From Campylobacter concisus (lineage in GTDB: Bacteria > Campylobacterota > Campylobacteria > Campylobacterales > Campylobacteraceae): 64,000 nucleotides of DNA. The position numbers and the translations under genes are program-made. Under the pieces are notes generated by a model. That model had not been told where the DNA came from, made no database searches, and saw nothing but the letters and a program-made list of their open reading frames with translations. The first letter of the stretch is position 1, and every line of letters begins with the position of its first letter. Shown here in pieces: positions 52,739 through 63,105 of the stretch. The DNA lies in contig NZ_LVLC01000001.1 of assembly GCF_002092855.1 (NCBI RefSeq), positions 310,001 through 374,000 on the forward strand, written 5' to 3'.

Positions 52739-54309
52739 TTTTCCTCGATTATCTTTGGCATTACTTGATTTCTACCATTTTCTTTTGAGAGATAAAGCAT
52801 CTTATCAGCAGCCTCAAGTGTCATCGTCTCACTTAAATTTGCACTTCTTGTCGCTATGCCGGAGCTTATAGTAACCTTGATACGCTCATTTTTATAAATA
52901 AATTTGAAATTTTCTATCATACTTCTTAGCTTATCCCCAAATTTAACACTATCTTTTAAGCCAGTGCTTGGAAGTAAGATTACAAATTCTTCACCGCCAT
53001 ATCTACCAACGAAATCAACCTTTCTAGCGTTTTTCTTAAGTACTTGAGCTACCGCTGAAAGAATAACATCTCCAGCCTCATGCCCATAAGTATCGTTTAT
53101 GCTTTTGAAAAAGTCAATATCAACAAAGCAGATAGAATAATCAGTCCCATAGCGTTTATATGCCTCTTCAATGCGTTGAATCTCGTTCATCAAAGCACGC
53201 TTAGTAGATACTTTTGTCAAAAAGTCTTCTTTGCTCTCCAGCTTGGCTTCCTCAAGCTCTTTTTCAAGGCTGTTCACTCTATTTTGAAGCTCTAAGATAG
53301 TAGCTTGCCTATTGTGCATCTCGATACCAAGCTCTTTGCTCTCGATCTCCAAAGCACCAGCGATCTCAATAAGCATGCTTCTTACTTGATCGATACTATT
53401 TGTATTTAAATTTACATTTTTTAGATCATTTTTGATGCTTTTAACTTTATCAGAACTACTTTGTGAGCTAACTGCAATATCAGAAATTCTCTCGCTTATA
53501 TTTTGCAAGACATTATTTAGCGAACCAACTTTTTCTATGATCTCCGTTCTATCTTCTTCTATTCTGCGATCAACAAATGCCTTTACCTTTTCTTGAAATT
53601 CTTTGCTATTTAAGGTTTTAGGATTTTGCTTCAAAGTACTTCTTATCGTACTAAGCTCTTCATCAAGATCCTTTGTAATAGAAGGTTCAAGAGTAAGACT
53701 TAAAAGCTGAATCAAAACATCCTCTTCGCCATTTTCGTCTTTTTGTGTAAGAAATTTCTCGAGTTCAGAACTCATTGTCTTTAAATCATCAAAATTTCTA
53801 ACACCATAATATTTCAAAAATTCTAAAAATTCAGTGTCGTACGAACTAACAAAGTCAAACCATCTAAGGCACATGTCTTCAAGATTTTTCTCATCATATC
53901 TTCTAGCAAGTAGCTGCATACTTTGCTCTGCTAGGCTTTTTGCATCTTTATTGTGAAGCATTGAGATAGCTTGGAGAATTCTTCTAGCAAATGCATTTAG
54001 TGACTGTAATTTTTTATCGTCAGTCGCAAGTCCCGCTCCTTGTTGAGCGCCTCTAGAGAGCCTGGCAGTCATAAAAGCGACAAACTCATCGACCGTCTTT
54101 ATATGAAGGCTTAGGGCTTGATTTTTATATTCATCACCAAGTCTTGAGATATATTTTTCTATCTTTTTACTCTCTTCTGTCGTAAAGCCATGTTTTTTAG
54201 AAATTTCATTATAGACTTCAGTGTAATTCTCTGGCGTTAGCATCAAATGACGATCTTTGATCTCATTTAAGGCTTCCTTGACTATTTGACTAACGGTTAC
54301 TGCTGCCAT
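52735..54309 (-). CDS. GGDEF diguanylate cyclase
   Basis: Makes cyclic di-GMP. The 524-residue protein has an unrecognised helical N-terminal half (about 1-320) with a coiled coil (about 255-365, including ILELQNRVNSLEKELEEAKLE). The C-terminal GGDEF domain (about 365-520) carries GRYGGEEFVILLP as active site. RKVD just five residues upstream is a product-inhibition I-site. No membrane helix is visible, so the input should be cytoplasmic. It lies between folC and lptE with 4- and 20-base overlaps. Confidence 0.93.
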   Translation of the reverse strand: MAAVTVSQIVKEALNEIKDRHLMLTPENYTEVYNEISKKHGFTTEESKKIEKYISRLGDEYKNQALSLHIKTVDEFVAFMTARLSRGAQQGAGLATDDKKLQSLNAFARRILQAISMLHNKDAKSLAEQSMQLLARRYDEKNLEDMCLRWFDFVSSYDTEFLEFLKYYGVRNFDDLKTMSSELEKFLTQKDENGEEDVLIQLLSLTLEPSITKDLDEELSTIRSTLKQNPKTLNSKEFQEKVKAFVDRRIEEDRTEIIEKVGSLNNVLQNISERISDIAVSSQSSSDKVKSIKNDLKNVNLNTNSIDQVRSMLIEIAGALEIESKELGIEMHNRQATILELQNRVNSLEKELEEAKLESKEDFLTKVSTKRALMNEIQRIEEAYKRYGTDYSICFVDIDFFKSINDTYGHEAGDVILSAVAQVLKKNARKVDFVGRYGGEEFVILLPSTGLKDSVKFGDKLRSMIENFKFIYKNERIKVTISSGIATRSANLSETMTLEAADKMLYLSKENGRNQVMPKIIEEK

Positions 54310-54829
54310 TTCTATATCCTTTTACCGCTAAACTTGCGATATACTCATCAAAGGCCTCTTTTGATGCCTCTTTGATAGCTTCGTATTTTTGAGTATCACT
54401 AAGAACGCTATCAGCAAATCTTACATCTTTTTGACGTCTTGCGACACTAAAGTCATACTCGCCAGTGGCTGGAATATCAACTACGCTACCATCTTTAAAT
54501 TTAGTCTTATAATTTAAGCTTAAATGTGCCTTATATGACGTAATGTAGCCAAACTCATCATAAATAATTGCTTCGTAATTTAAATCTTTTACCGAAATAA
54601 TTATCGAAGTATCAGCACTCTCTTTGCTTGATAAATTTTTATTTAGCCTTGCGACCATGCCCTCTTTTACAGCATCCTTTATCCAAACACTATTTTTCGG
54701 CTCTTCTTTGCTGATAATCACATCAACGTAAATTTTATCACCTACTAGATCATGTGTGATCTTTGAAACCGGCTTATAACCACACCCGCAGATAAATATC
54801 GCAATAAAAAACGCTAAAAAATATCTCAA
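54290..54829 (-). CDS. lptE: LptE-like LPS-assembly lipoprotein
   Basis: A 179-residue lipoprotein (lipobox FICGC, Cys16) likely corresponding to LptE, the partner of LptD in delivering lipopolysaccharide to the outer surface. The order leuS-lptE fits both E. coli and C. jejuni. Sequence similarity is weak; typical features visible are the mixed alpha/beta layout (KIYVDVIISKEEPKNSVWIKDAVKEGMVARL). It lies 3 bases after leuS and overlaps the GGDEF gene by 20 bases. Confidence 0.8.
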   Translation of the reverse strand: MRYFLAFFIAIFICGCGYKPVSKITHDLVGDKIYVDVIISKEEPKNSVWIKDAVKEGMVARLNKNLSSKESADTSIIISVKDLNYEAIIYDEFGYITSYKAHLSLNYKTKFKDGSVVDIPATGEYDFSVARRQKDVRFADSVLSDTQKYEAIKEASKEAFDEYIASLAVKGYRNGSSNR

Positions 54830-54832
54830 AAT

Positions 54833-57298
54833 TTATCCTTTAATGACAAAATTTACTAATTTGCCTTTTATGTAAATCTCTTTTAAAATTTCTTTTCCTT
54901 CAAGCCATTTAGCCACATTTTGCTTAGCTAGCTTTAAAATTTCACCCTCGCTCTCGCTTGCTGCCACTTCAAACTCGGCTCTTTTTTTGCCATTTACCGT
55001 AACTGCAAGAGCGATGCTATCTTTTACAAAAACCTCTTCTTTCATTTCAAGCTTTGTAAAATTCTTACGGCCAAATAACTCTTCGCTAAGCTCATTTGCG
55101 ATATGCGGCACGATAGGTTCTAGTAAATTTAAGATAATAAAAAAGCCTTCAGCATTTACATCTTCGTTATCTTGCGCATTTATGGCGTTTAACGCCTCCA
55201 TGCAAGCAGCGATTAATGTGTTAAAAGCAAATGTGTCACCAAAAACCTCGGTTGATTTTTTAAGCGCTTCATAAATTTTTAGCCTTGCAAATTTCTCATC
55301 TTTGTTTAGACTTTCATGGTCTATCTGAGGCAGTTCGTCTATCTTTTTGATAGTTTGTGCCTTCTCCCAAAGCCTATTTAAAAATCTAAATGCACCCTCA
55401 ACTGCGCTGTCATTCCACTCAAGCTCTTTTTGAGGAGGCGCTGCAAAAAGGATAAAAAGCCTTGCTGTATCGGCACCATATTTATTAATAATATCATCAG
55501 GATCTACGACATTGCCCTTACTTTTGCTCATCTTTTTGCCATCTTTTAAGACCATGCCTTGAGTTAGCAAATTTTCAAATGGCTCGTCATCTCTTAGATA
55601 GCCTAGATCTCTTAAGACCTTTTGGAAAAATCTAGCATACAAAAGGTGCAAAATCGCATGCTCGATGCCGCCGATATACTGATCTACATTCATCCAGTAA
55701 TTCACGCTCTTTTCATCAAGCGCTTTTTGTTCCCACATCTTCTCATCGCTTGCAAATCTAGCAAAATACCAGCTACTCTCCACAAACGTATCCATCGTAT
55801 CAGTCTCTCTAATCGCATCTTTACCACATTTTGGACACTTTGTAAATTTCCAAGTTGGGTGTTTATCTAAAGGATTGCCCTCGCCTGTGATCTCGACATC
55901 TTCAGGTAGCGCGATAGGTAAATTTTCCTCTTTTTCAGGCACTACGCCGCAGCATTTGCAGTGCACGACAGGTATTGGCGCACCCCAGTATCTTTGACGA
56001 GAAATTCCCCAGTCTCTTAGTTTGTAGTTTGTGATCCTTTTGCCTAAACCATCTTTTTCAAATTTTTCTATTATGAAATTTTTAGCTTCTTCTGAAGCAA
56101 ATCCATTTATAAGCTCAGAATTTATAGAAATTCCATACTCCGAATATGCTTTAGAGCCATCATTCTCACCTTCAAGCGGCTTTACAACTGGTTTTATAGG
56201 AAGATTAAATTTACTTGCAAACTCGAAGTCTCTTTGATCATGTGCAGGGACAGCCATAATAGCGCCACTGCCGTAGTCAGCTAAGATAAAATTTGCAACC
56301 CAAACTGGGATTTTTTCATTGGTAAGTGGATGAACGACATAAATTCCTAAAAATTCTCCATCTTTTTCGCTCGCTTGACGCTCTCTTGGGCTTTGATTTA
56401 GGATTGTTTTTATCTTTATCTTTTTGTTTTCATCAATTTTATCACTCTCAAGCAACGCTTTTACAATAGGATGTTCAGGTGCAAGGGCTGTGTAGCTAAC
56501 GCCGTAAATCGTATCAGCTCTTGTAGTAAACACCTCAAAGCCGTCAAATTTACCACCCAAAGCCTCTTTTGAAGCCTCATCAAGATAAAATTTAAACTCC
56601 AAGCCATAGCTTCTGCCGATCCAGTTTTCTTGCATTGTGATTACTTGATTTGGCCATTTGCCTTCAAGAAGTTTTAGATCATCAAGTAGCTCGCTAGCGT
56701 ATTTTGTGATGTTAAAGTAATATCCTGGAAGCTCTTTTTGCACCACTTCATTACCACATCTCCAGCATTTACCATCCTCTACCTGCTCATTTGCAAGCAC
56801 GGTTTGATCGTATTCGCACCAATTTATAATTGCATTTTTTCTATAAACAAGCCCTTTTTCAAACATCTTTATAAAAAAGCTTTGCTCCCACTTAGTGTAA
56901 AGTGGATCAGACGTGGCTAAAATTCTCTTTTTAGAAAATGAAAAACCAAGGCTTGCAAGCTCCTTTTTCATATAGTCGATGTTTTCGTAAGTCCAAATTT
57001 TAGGGTGAATTTTATGTTTTATGGCTGCATTTTCAGCTGGCATGCCAAAACTATCAAAGCCAATAGGATGAAGCACGTTGTAACCACTTTTTCTATATGA
57101 TCTAGCAAGTGCATCACCGATAGAGTAGTTTCTTACATGCCCCATATGTATGCGTCCACTTGGATAAGGAAACATACTTAGGATATATTTTTTCGGCAAG
57201 CTTAGATCGTCTTTTGGTTCAAATTCTTCATTTTTATCCCAAATCTCTTGCCATTTTTTTTCTATCTTTAAAGGCTCATATTTTCTCTTTTCAGCCAT
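54833..57298 (-). CDS. leuS: Leucyl-tRNA synthetase
   Basis: Charges tRNA-Leu. The 821-residue class I enzyme has [20 protein letters not shown] (HIGH motif), the zinc-like [12 protein letters not shown] segment, a CP1 editing domain ([24 protein letters not shown] near residue 250) and KMSKSKGN (KMSKS motif near 585). Full length. It leads leuS-lptE-GGDEF-folC-mfd and lies 8 bases after the DUF6394 gene. Confidence 0.98.
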   Translation of the reverse strand: MAEKRKYEPLKIEKKWQEIWDKNEEFEPKDDLSLPKKYILSMFPYPSGRIHMGHVRNYSIGDALARSYRKSGYNVLHPIGFDSFGMPAENAAIKHKIHPKIWTYENIDYMKKELASLGFSFSKKRILATSDPLYTKWEQSFFIKMFEKGLVYRKNAIINWCEYDQTVLANEQVEDGKCWRCGNEVVQKELPGYYFNITKYASELLDDLKLLEGKWPNQVITMQENWIGRSYGLEFKFYLDEASKEALGGKFDGFEVFTTRADTIYGVSYTALAPEHPIVKALLESDKIDENKKIKIKTILNQSPRERQASEKDGEFLGIYVVHPLTNEKIPVWVANFILADYGSGAIMAVPAHDQRDFEFASKFNLPIKPVVKPLEGENDGSKAYSEYGISINSELINGFASEEAKNFIIEKFEKDGLGKRITNYKLRDWGISRQRYWGAPIPVVHCKCCGVVPEKEENLPIALPEDVEITGEGNPLDKHPTWKFTKCPKCGKDAIRETDTMDTFVESSWYFARFASDEKMWEQKALDEKSVNYWMNVDQYIGGIEHAILHLLYARFFQKVLRDLGYLRDDEPFENLLTQGMVLKDGKKMSKSKGNVVDPDDIINKYGADTARLFILFAAPPQKELEWNDSAVEGAFRFLNRLWEKAQTIKKIDELPQIDHESLNKDEKFARLKIYEALKKSTEVFGDTFAFNTLIAACMEALNAINAQDNEDVNAEGFFIILNLLEPIVPHIANELSEELFGRKNFTKLEMKEEVFVKDSIALAVTVNGKKRAEFEVAASESEGEILKLAKQNVAKWLEGKEILKEIYIKGKLVNFVIKG

Positions 57299-57306
57299 TT
57301 TTTCTC

Positions 57307-57645
57307 CTAAAATTCTTCTTGAGCTTTACTTGATTCTATTAAAACCAAGGCTAGTGAAAATATATTTGCAATGACTGCGCCAATAGCCAACGAATAGCTA
57401 AGTGTTATATTTTCAGAGACTTGCAAAATAACAAAAGCTGGTATAAGGTGCAAATCAGCAACCAGCGAGCTTGCAAAAAGCTCAGCTGAGAGTAAATTTT
57501 TAACACCGATCTTAAGTAGCGTTGAAACCAAATTTATACTAGCTGCCACAAAAAGTGCAATCTCGTTTTTATCATATAAAAATTCTGCCGTAGTCGTAAG
57601 ACTCATCAATGCAAAAAATATGTAGATAACTTTTCCCCAGTTCAT
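57307..57645 (-). CDS. DUF6394-like small membrane protein
   Basis: A 112-residue protein with about four helices, matching the epsilonproteobacterial DUF6394 family ([35 protein letters not shown]). Function unknown. It sits 9 bases after secF and 8 before leuS, so it is inside the yajC-secD-secF run. A role near the Sec machinery is suggested only by position. Confidence 0.75.
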   Translation of the reverse strand: MNWGKVIYIFFALMSLTTTAEFLYDKNEIALFVAASINLVSTLLKIGVKNLLSAELFASSLVADLHLIPAFVILQVSENITLSYSLAIGAVIANIFSLALVLIESSKAQEEF

Positions 57646-57654
57646 TATCCCTCC

Positions 57655-58629
57655 TTACACAACGCCTTTCTCAAACATAGCACGCTCTTTTTCGCGCTCT
57701 TTTTTTATCTTTTGCTTTTCAGTCTCTCTACTTCTAAAATGCTCGATGCTAAATTTAAACCAGATAAGAAACGGCGAAGAGATGTAGATCGAACTGATAG
57801 TTCCTATGACAATACCAACGATAAGAATAAATGAAAATCCATGTATCATATCTCCACCAAATAAAAATAACACAAGAACTGTCATCATCGTAGTGGCTGA
57901 AGTTAGGATAGTTCTTGAAAGTGTGGCTGAGACTGACTCATTGATAACGCCCTCGATGTCAGTTCGCTTGCTCTCTTTGATACCTTCTCTTATCCTATCA
58001 AAGATAATAATCGTATCATTTAGAGAGTAGCCAAGCACCGTTAAAACAGCAGCTAATGTGTCCAAATTTACATCGATATCAAATAGCGAAATAGCACCGA
58101 CAGTTATAACTATATCGTGAATTTCAGTTGCGATCGCAGCAAGTGCGAAACGCCACTCAAATCTAAACGTGATGTAGATTAATATGCCAATTAGTGAAAT
58201 TCCAAGAGCCATCAAGCCTTTTTCTCTAAGCTCATCACCAACCTTTGGTCCAACGATATCAACACGTCTTACTTCAAAATTTCCAGTATCTTTTAAAATT
58301 TGCTTTATCTCAGTACCGATATCACCAGTTAAATTTGAGCTTGAACCTGAAAATCTAATAACAGCTTCATCTTCGCTTCCAAATTCAGTAACAGAGGCGT
58401 TTTTAAGCACTTCATTTGTGCCAAAAGCGTCGCGGATTTTATCAAGTGGCGCTTTTGTGTCGTATTTGAGCTGAATAAGCGTACCGCCAGAGAAATCAAT
58501 GCCGTAGTTTAACCCCTTTGTAGCAAGTAAAACAATAGAGCCAACAAATAAAAATATAGAAAATGCTAGTGAAGCAAATCTAAAACGCATAAAATCATAA
58601 ACTTTTGCTTTAGTAAAAATTTGCATCAT
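57655..58629 (-). CDS. secF: Protein-export membrane protein SecF
   Basis: Partner of SecD in the proton-driven Sec accessory complex. The 324-residue protein has six helices, with LNYGIDFSGGTLIQL after the first one, FRFEWRFALAAIATEIHDIVIT and LGYSLNDTIIIFDRIREGIK (Pfam SecD_SecF). The stop and start overlap secD by 1 base. A charged, K/E-rich tail ends the protein. Confidence 0.97.
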   Translation of the reverse strand: MMQIFTKAKVYDFMRFRFASLAFSIFLFVGSIVLLATKGLNYGIDFSGGTLIQLKYDTKAPLDKIRDAFGTNEVLKNASVTEFGSEDEAVIRFSGSSSNLTGDIGTEIKQILKDTGNFEVRRVDIVGPKVGDELREKGLMALGISLIGILIYITFRFEWRFALAAIATEIHDIVITVGAISLFDIDVNLDTLAAVLTVLGYSLNDTIIIFDRIREGIKESKRTDIEGVINESVSATLSRTILTSATTMMTVLVLFLFGGDMIHGFSFILIVGIVIGTISSIYISSPFLIWFKFSIEHFRSRETEKQKIKKEREKERAMFEKGVV

Positions 58630-60209
58630 TAGCTCCTTTTATAACCAAACCAAAGTCTGGTATTTCCACTTTTTTCTATCTTATCCATAGCAGCATCAAA
58701 CATACCGTGAGTGCCAAGTATAGCTGTTAGCATCGAAGCCATGATACCTATTGCCATTGTTACTGCAAAGCCTTTAACTGGACCGGTACCATAAGCATAA
58801 AGCACAGCAACTGTGATGATAGTAGTTAAGTTTGAGTCAATAATCGCGCTCATGGCGTGCTCATAACCCTTTTGCACAGCTGTTCTTATCGCTACACCTT
58901 CACGCAAAAGCTCACGTATACGCTCATTTATGATGACGTTTGCATCAACAGCCATACCGATCGTTAGCACAATACCAGCCATACCAGGTAAAGTAAGCGT
59001 TGCTCCAAAAAGCGCCATGACAGCAACTAATATAACGACGTCTGCAACTAGTGCAATATTTGCAAAAACTCCAGAAATTCCATAATAAACTAGCATAAAT
59101 AACACGACTAAGATAGATCCAGCAGCAAGTGCTACCATGCTTTGGTTAATACTCTCTTGTCCCAAAGATGGGCCAACGCTTCTTTTTTCTAGCATCTTAA
59201 CAGGGGCTAAAAGTGCACCACTTCTAAGGGCAATAGCTACGTCGTGAGCCTCATCAAGGGTAAAGCCGCCGCTGATCTGACCGCTGCCACCACCTATTCT
59301 TTCATTTATAACAGGAGCTGAATAAACCTTCCCATCAAGCACAATAGCAAGCCTTTTTCCGACATTTGCACCAGTAAAATCACCAAAAATTCTAGCGCCC
59401 TCTGAGTTGAGAGTGAAATTTATGATCGGTAGGTTGTTTTGCTGAGAAAATGCGACTTTTGCATCAGTTAGCATCGAGCCGTCAAGCACTGGGATATTTT
59501 TAACGACGTATTTCACGCGGTCATTTTTAGCATCTTTAAAGATCACATCGCCGTAGCTCTCAGCTTCAGCCTCGCTCATTGTATTAGCCTGATCTTGTCT
59601 TTTATCATCAACTGCCATAAGCTGCAAGTGAGCAGCCCTTGCTATGAGATCTCTCGCTCTTTGTTCATCCTCTTCAGTCTTTATACCAGGAAGCTCAACT
59701 AGGATATTATCTTTGCCTTGTCTGGCAACAGTTGGCTCAGCTAGACCAAACTGATCGAGTCTATTTCTGATAGTTTCAACAGCTTGCGAGATCGCATATT
59801 CGATCGTATCCACTCTTTCTTGTTCTGTTAAAGATATGCTGTAATTTAAACCATCTTTTTTGATATCAAGTCCCTTTATCTCAGCTAGTGCTTTATCTAC
59901 TTTTGGAGCTTCGTCGCCATCAAGGAGAGTAAAGTCAATGTTCTCTTCTTTAATCTTAAATTTATCAATTAACACATCTTCTTTTTTAGCATAATAATTT
60001 ATACTTCCAGCTATTGATTTTATTTTTGAGTGAATAGCTTCGCTCGTTTCAACACCAAGCAGCATATGAAGGCCACCTTGAAGATCAAGGCCAAGTGAAA
60101 TTTTAGCTCCACTTTGTGTTTGAAAAAAAGATGGCACCGAAAAGCCAAAACCAAAAATCAAGGCTAATATTAAGATAACTAGCCTATATGTGACTCTTGC
60201 GTTACGCAT
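58629..60209 (-). CDS. secD: Protein-export membrane protein SecD
   Basis: The 526-residue protein has an N-terminal helix, the KISLGLDLQGGLHMLLGVE motif, the P1 periplasmic domain (about residues 60-345) and the C-terminal membrane half with LPGMAGIVLTIGMAVDANVIINERIREL. It works with SecF and YajC to complete export. It overlaps yajC and secF by 1 base each. Confidence 0.97.
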   Translation of the reverse strand: MRNARVTYRLVILILALIFGFGFSVPSFFQTQSGAKISLGLDLQGGLHMLLGVETSEAIHSKIKSIAGSINYYAKKEDVLIDKFKIKEENIDFTLLDGDEAPKVDKALAEIKGLDIKKDGLNYSISLTEQERVDTIEYAISQAVETIRNRLDQFGLAEPTVARQGKDNILVELPGIKTEEDEQRARDLIARAAHLQLMAVDDKRQDQANTMSEAEAESYGDVIFKDAKNDRVKYVVKNIPVLDGSMLTDAKVAFSQQNNLPIINFTLNSEGARIFGDFTGANVGKRLAIVLDGKVYSAPVINERIGGGSGQISGGFTLDEAHDVAIALRSGALLAPVKMLEKRSVGPSLGQESINQSMVALAAGSILVVLFMLVYYGISGVFANIALVADVVILVAVMALFGATLTLPGMAGIVLTIGMAVDANVIINERIRELLREGVAIRTAVQKGYEHAMSAIIDSNLTTIITVAVLYAYGTGPVKGFAVTMAIGIMASMLTAILGTHGMFDAAMDKIEKSGNTRLWFGYKRS

Positions 60210-60481
60210 TATTTATCTTCGATCTTTTTAGCTACAAACTCGCGTGCTATACGAACGATTACATCATCGTTAAGTTTAACTTTGATAAAATCATTTTCGG
60301 CTTTAATCACTTCGCAGATAAGTCCGCCATTAGTTATTATCTTATCACCTTTATCAAGAGCTGCGAGCATTGCTGCATGGGCTTTTTGTTGTTTTTGTTG
60401 AGGTCTAATAACCAAAAAGTAAAATATGGCGAAAAGCACAACAAGAGGTAGTAATGATGTTAAAAAATCAGCGTTTTGCAT
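60209..60481 (-). CDS. yajC: Sec translocon accessory protein YajC
   Basis: A 90-residue bitopic protein: one membrane helix (residues 8-25, PLVVLFAIFYFLVIRPQQKQQK) and an Hfq-like cytoplasmic tail with LDKGDKIITNGGLICEV. AAGGAAATCC precedes the ATG. Its first 28 bases overlap the start of lnt on the other strand, which is unusual. Confidence 0.95.
   Translation of the reverse strand: MQNADFLTSLLPLVVLFAIFYFLVIRPQQKQQKAHAAMLAALDKGDKIITNGGLICEVIKAENDFIKVKLNDDVIVRIAREFVAKKIEDK
60420..60425 (+). promoter_or_regulatory. Putative -10 box for lnt, inside yajC
   Basis: TAAAAT on the plus strand, 29 bases before the lnt ATG and within the yajC coding region. Confidence 0.3.
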
Positions 60482-61749
60482 GGATTTCCTTATTTGTAAG
60501 ATTTTTAAATGGGCATTTTAGCACTAAAATTATAATAAAAGCCTTTGTCGGTGCTTTTTTGCTTTCCAACTTTATTTTTTTAAGCCTCTTCGAGAATTTG
60601 CTCTTAAATTTTATCTCGCCGTTTCTAACTTTGACTGGAATTTACATCATCATAAATTTAAGCAGAGCTGGTTTTTTCGTGACTGGATTTTTCACAGGAA
60701 TTTTATGGTTTTATTGGATCAGCTTTAGTTTTATCTACTATGATTTGATCTGGCTTATACCTTTTGTTATCCTCTTTGTAGCCATTGTTTACGGATTTAT
60801 GTTTTGGGTAGCCTCTTTTCCCAGTTTTGTCGTGCTAAGAGCTGTTTTACTATTTTTAGTAAGTTATATTCACCCATTTGGCTTTAACTGGTTTAATCTC
60901 GAAGCCACACTTGTTTTGGGTGTTTTTGAGCCAAGCACAAGAGGGCTTATATTTATATTTTTAGCAGCCATTTTTTTAAGCCTAAAGGGTAAAATTTTAA
61001 AATTTATCCTAGCTTTTATCTGCCTCATCGCCGCTTTACAGTTTAAAAGTAGCGAGGCAAAAACCTTGCCATTTGACGTGGAGCTAATAAACACCGATGT
61101 CGCTCAAAGGGTGCGCTGGGATAAAAGCTTACGCATGAAATTTACAAATGAAAATTTAGACATGATAAATAACGCCATAGCCGAGCAAAAACGCCTTATC
61201 GTCCTTCCGGAGAGCGCGTTTCCATTATTTATGACAAATGAGCCGCTGCTCGTTGATGAGCTAAAAGAGCTTTCAAAAAAGATAACCATCGTAGCTGGTG
61301 CGCTTGCCTATGAAAATAAGCAAATTTATAACTCCGCCTTTTTGTTTCAAGATGGCACTCTTAGGCGAATGGATAAGAAATTTTTAGTACCATTTGGCGA
61401 AGAAATTCCTTTGCCAAAATTTATGCAAGATGCAGTAAATAAGCTATTTTTTGGCGGAGCTAGCGACTTTAAAAAGGCTGAAAATTTTAGTGACTATGAG
61501 ATAGATGGAGTTAAAATCAGAAACACCATCTGCTACGAGGCGACAAGAGAGGAGCTTTATAAGGGCGAATTTGACGTGGTTGTAGCTATCACAAACAACG
61601 GCTGGTTTGTACCAAGTAGCGAACCTGTGCTTCAAAGGCTATTAATAAAACACCTTGCCACAAAATATAATAAAGCGGTCTATCACAGCGTAAATGGCTC
61701 AAAAAGCGAGATCATAAAGCCTAAAAAAGCGTTTTGGGATGAGTTTTGA
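60454..61749 (+). CDS. lnt: Apolipoprotein N-acyltransferase
   Basis: Inner-membrane enzyme adding the third acyl chain to lipoproteins. The 431-residue protein has six or seven helices (about residues 25-200) and a nitrilase domain with the triad Glu in VLPESAFP (about 266), Lys in RMDKKFLVPFGE (about 308) and Cys in RNTICYEATR (about 352). AGAGG lies just before the first ATG within yajC, supporting this start, but the first 22 residues do not resemble the family, so the true start could lie further in. Convergent with metK. Confidence 0.93.
   Translation: MMLKNQRFAWISLFVRFLNGHFSTKIIIKAFVGAFLLSNFIFLSLFENLLLNFISPFLTLTGIYIIINLSRAGFFVTGFFTGILWFYWISFSFIYYDLIWLIPFVILFVAIVYGFMFWVASFPSFVVLRAVLLFLVSYIHPFGFNWFNLEATLVLGVFEPSTRGLIFIFLAAIFLSLKGKILKFILAFICLIAALQFKSSEAKTLPFDVELINTDVAQRVRWDKSLRMKFTNENLDMINNAIAEQKRLIVLPESAFPLFMTNEPLLVDELKELSKKITIVAGALAYENKQIYNSAFLFQDGTLRRMDKKFLVPFGEEIPLPKFMQDAVNKLFFGGASDFKKAENFSDYEIDGVKIRNTICYEATREELYKGEFDVVVAITNNGWFVPSSEPVLQRLLIKHLATKYNKAVYHSVNGSKSEIIKPKKAFWDEF
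60515..60520 (-). promoter_or_regulatory. Putative -10 box for yajC-secD-secF, inside lnt
   Basis: TAAAAT on the minus strand, about 34 bases before yajC and within the lnt coding region; TATAAT at 60529-60534 is an alternative. Confidence 0.3.
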
Positions 61750-61759
61750 AAAGAAATTT

Positions 61760-61786
61760 AAAGTGGCTTTTGAATAAAGCCACTTT
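61760..61786. terminator. Bidirectional terminator between lnt and metK
   Basis: Perfect 11-base stem AAAGTGGCTTT / AAAGCCACTTT with a 5-base loop. T-rich bases follow in both directions. Confidence 0.82.
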
Positions 61787-61792
61787 TTCTGA

Positions 61793-62998
61793 TTATTTTT
61801 TTAGTAAAGCTTTGAAAGTATCGACAGCGTCAAGCTTTTCCCAAGGGTATTTTGCATTTCCCACTTGACCTTTTGCAGCTACTTTTGCGTATAAAAACGT
61901 ATCTTTACTTGGCTTATCAAGACCAAATTTATTTGTTATCCAGCGAGGTGTTAGAGAAAAATGCTCGCTTACAAAATTTGAAAGCATATCGTCATTTACG
62001 CCGTTTGCGTGAGTTCCCATAGTATCAACACTAACTGAAGTTGGCTTTGCAACGCCTATTGCGTAGCTTATCTGAACGATACACTTTTTGGCAAGGCCAG
62101 CTGCGACGATATTTTTGGCTATCCAGCGCGCTGCGTAAAGTCCGCTTCTATCAACCTTTGTGTAGTCCTTGCTTGACTGAGCGCCACCACCTATCGGGCT
62201 ATATCCGCCAAAGCTATCGACGATTAGTTTTCTGCCTGTTAGACCGCTATCGTGAAGTGAGCTGTGATTTACATATCTGCCTGTTGGGTTTATGTAAATG
62301 ATCGTTTTTTCTTTATTATATAGCTCTTTTGGAAGACCAGTTTCGTCTATTAAATTTTGAATTAGTGTGCGAAGCTCTTCTATCTTCATAGTCTCCACGC
62401 AAGGTGCAGAGACGACGATAGTGTGGATACTTTGAGGTTTGCAGTTTTCAAAATTATCTTTGCTACCATAATCAATAGTAACTTGCGTTTTTATATCAAC
62501 GCCAAGTTTATCAGGGTTTGCTTTGGCAAATTTATATACTTTTTCACAAAGCATTCTTGCGTAAGTTATGGCTGCTGGCATAAATTCTTTCGCTTCGCAG
62601 CTTGCAAAACCAAACATGATACCTTGATCCCCTGCCCCAATCTCACCATCATTCTGATCAACGCCTTGATTTATATCTGGGCTTTGTTGGTTTAAGCAGA
62701 CTTTGACCTCGATATCATCTGGGTGCAAACACTGCTCTTTTGTAAAATTACTCTTTCCGTCATATCCAATATGCGCAAGAGCATCTTTTACGATCTTTTC
62801 GTAATCTTTAAAAGAGAGTTTTACCTTTGAGTTTATCTCTCCGCCTATTACTATATTTTTTCCAGCCACAAAGACTTCACTTGCGACACGACCATTTGGA
62901 TCTTGTGTTAAAATAGTATCCACTATGCTATCAGCGATTATATCAGCACATTTATCTGGATGACCCGGACTTACAACTTCAGAAGTAAATAGATACAT
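61793..62998 (-). CDS. metK: S-adenosylmethionine synthetase
   Basis: Makes SAM from methionine and ATP. The 401-residue protein shows FTSEVVSPGHPDKCADIIADS at the start, the GAGDQGIMFGFA ATP motif and GGGAQSSKDYTKVDRSGLYAARW (P-loop-like GGGAFSxKD). I prefer the second Met (62998) because the AAGGA site fits it; the first Met (63004) overlaps that site. Nothing in the short leader suggests a riboswitch. Convergent with lnt and divergent from sstT. Confidence 0.97.
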   Translation of the reverse strand: MYLFTSEVVSPGHPDKCADIIADSIVDTILTQDPNGRVASEVFVAGKNIVIGGEINSKVKLSFKDYEKIVKDALAHIGYDGKSNFTKEQCLHPDDIEVKVCLNQQSPDINQGVDQNDGEIGAGDQGIMFGFASCEAKEFMPAAITYARMLCEKVYKFAKANPDKLGVDIKTQVTIDYGSKDNFENCKPQSIHTIVVSAPCVETMKIEELRTLIQNLIDETGLPKELYNKEKTIIYINPTGRYVNHSSLHDSGLTGRKLIVDSFGGYSPIGGGAQSSKDYTKVDRSGLYAARWIAKNIVAAGLAKKCIVQISYAIGVAKPTSVSVDTMGTHANGVNDDMLSNFVSEHFSLTPRWITNKFGLDKPSKDTFLYAKVAAKGQVGNAKYPWEKLDAVDTFKALLKK

Positions 62999-63030
62999 TT
63001 TCATCCTTTTTCTTGACTAAATTTTGTGCA

Positions 63031-63036
63031 ATTGTA
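63031..63036 (-). promoter_or_regulatory. Sigma70 -10 box for metK
   Basis: TACAAT on the minus strand after TTTGT, giving a leader of about 26 bases to the preferred metK start. Confidence 0.45.
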
Positions 63037-63099
63037 ACAAATCTTTTTAAAAGGCTAATTAATCTTTATCAAATTCTTTATATTTAAAAATTGTTTAGC

Positions 63100-63105
63100 T
63101 AAAAT
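63100..63105 (+). promoter_or_regulatory. Sigma70 -10 box for sstT
   Basis: TAAAAT after TTGTTTAGC, 30 bases before the start, with AAGG at about 7 bases from the ATG. Confidence 0.45.
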
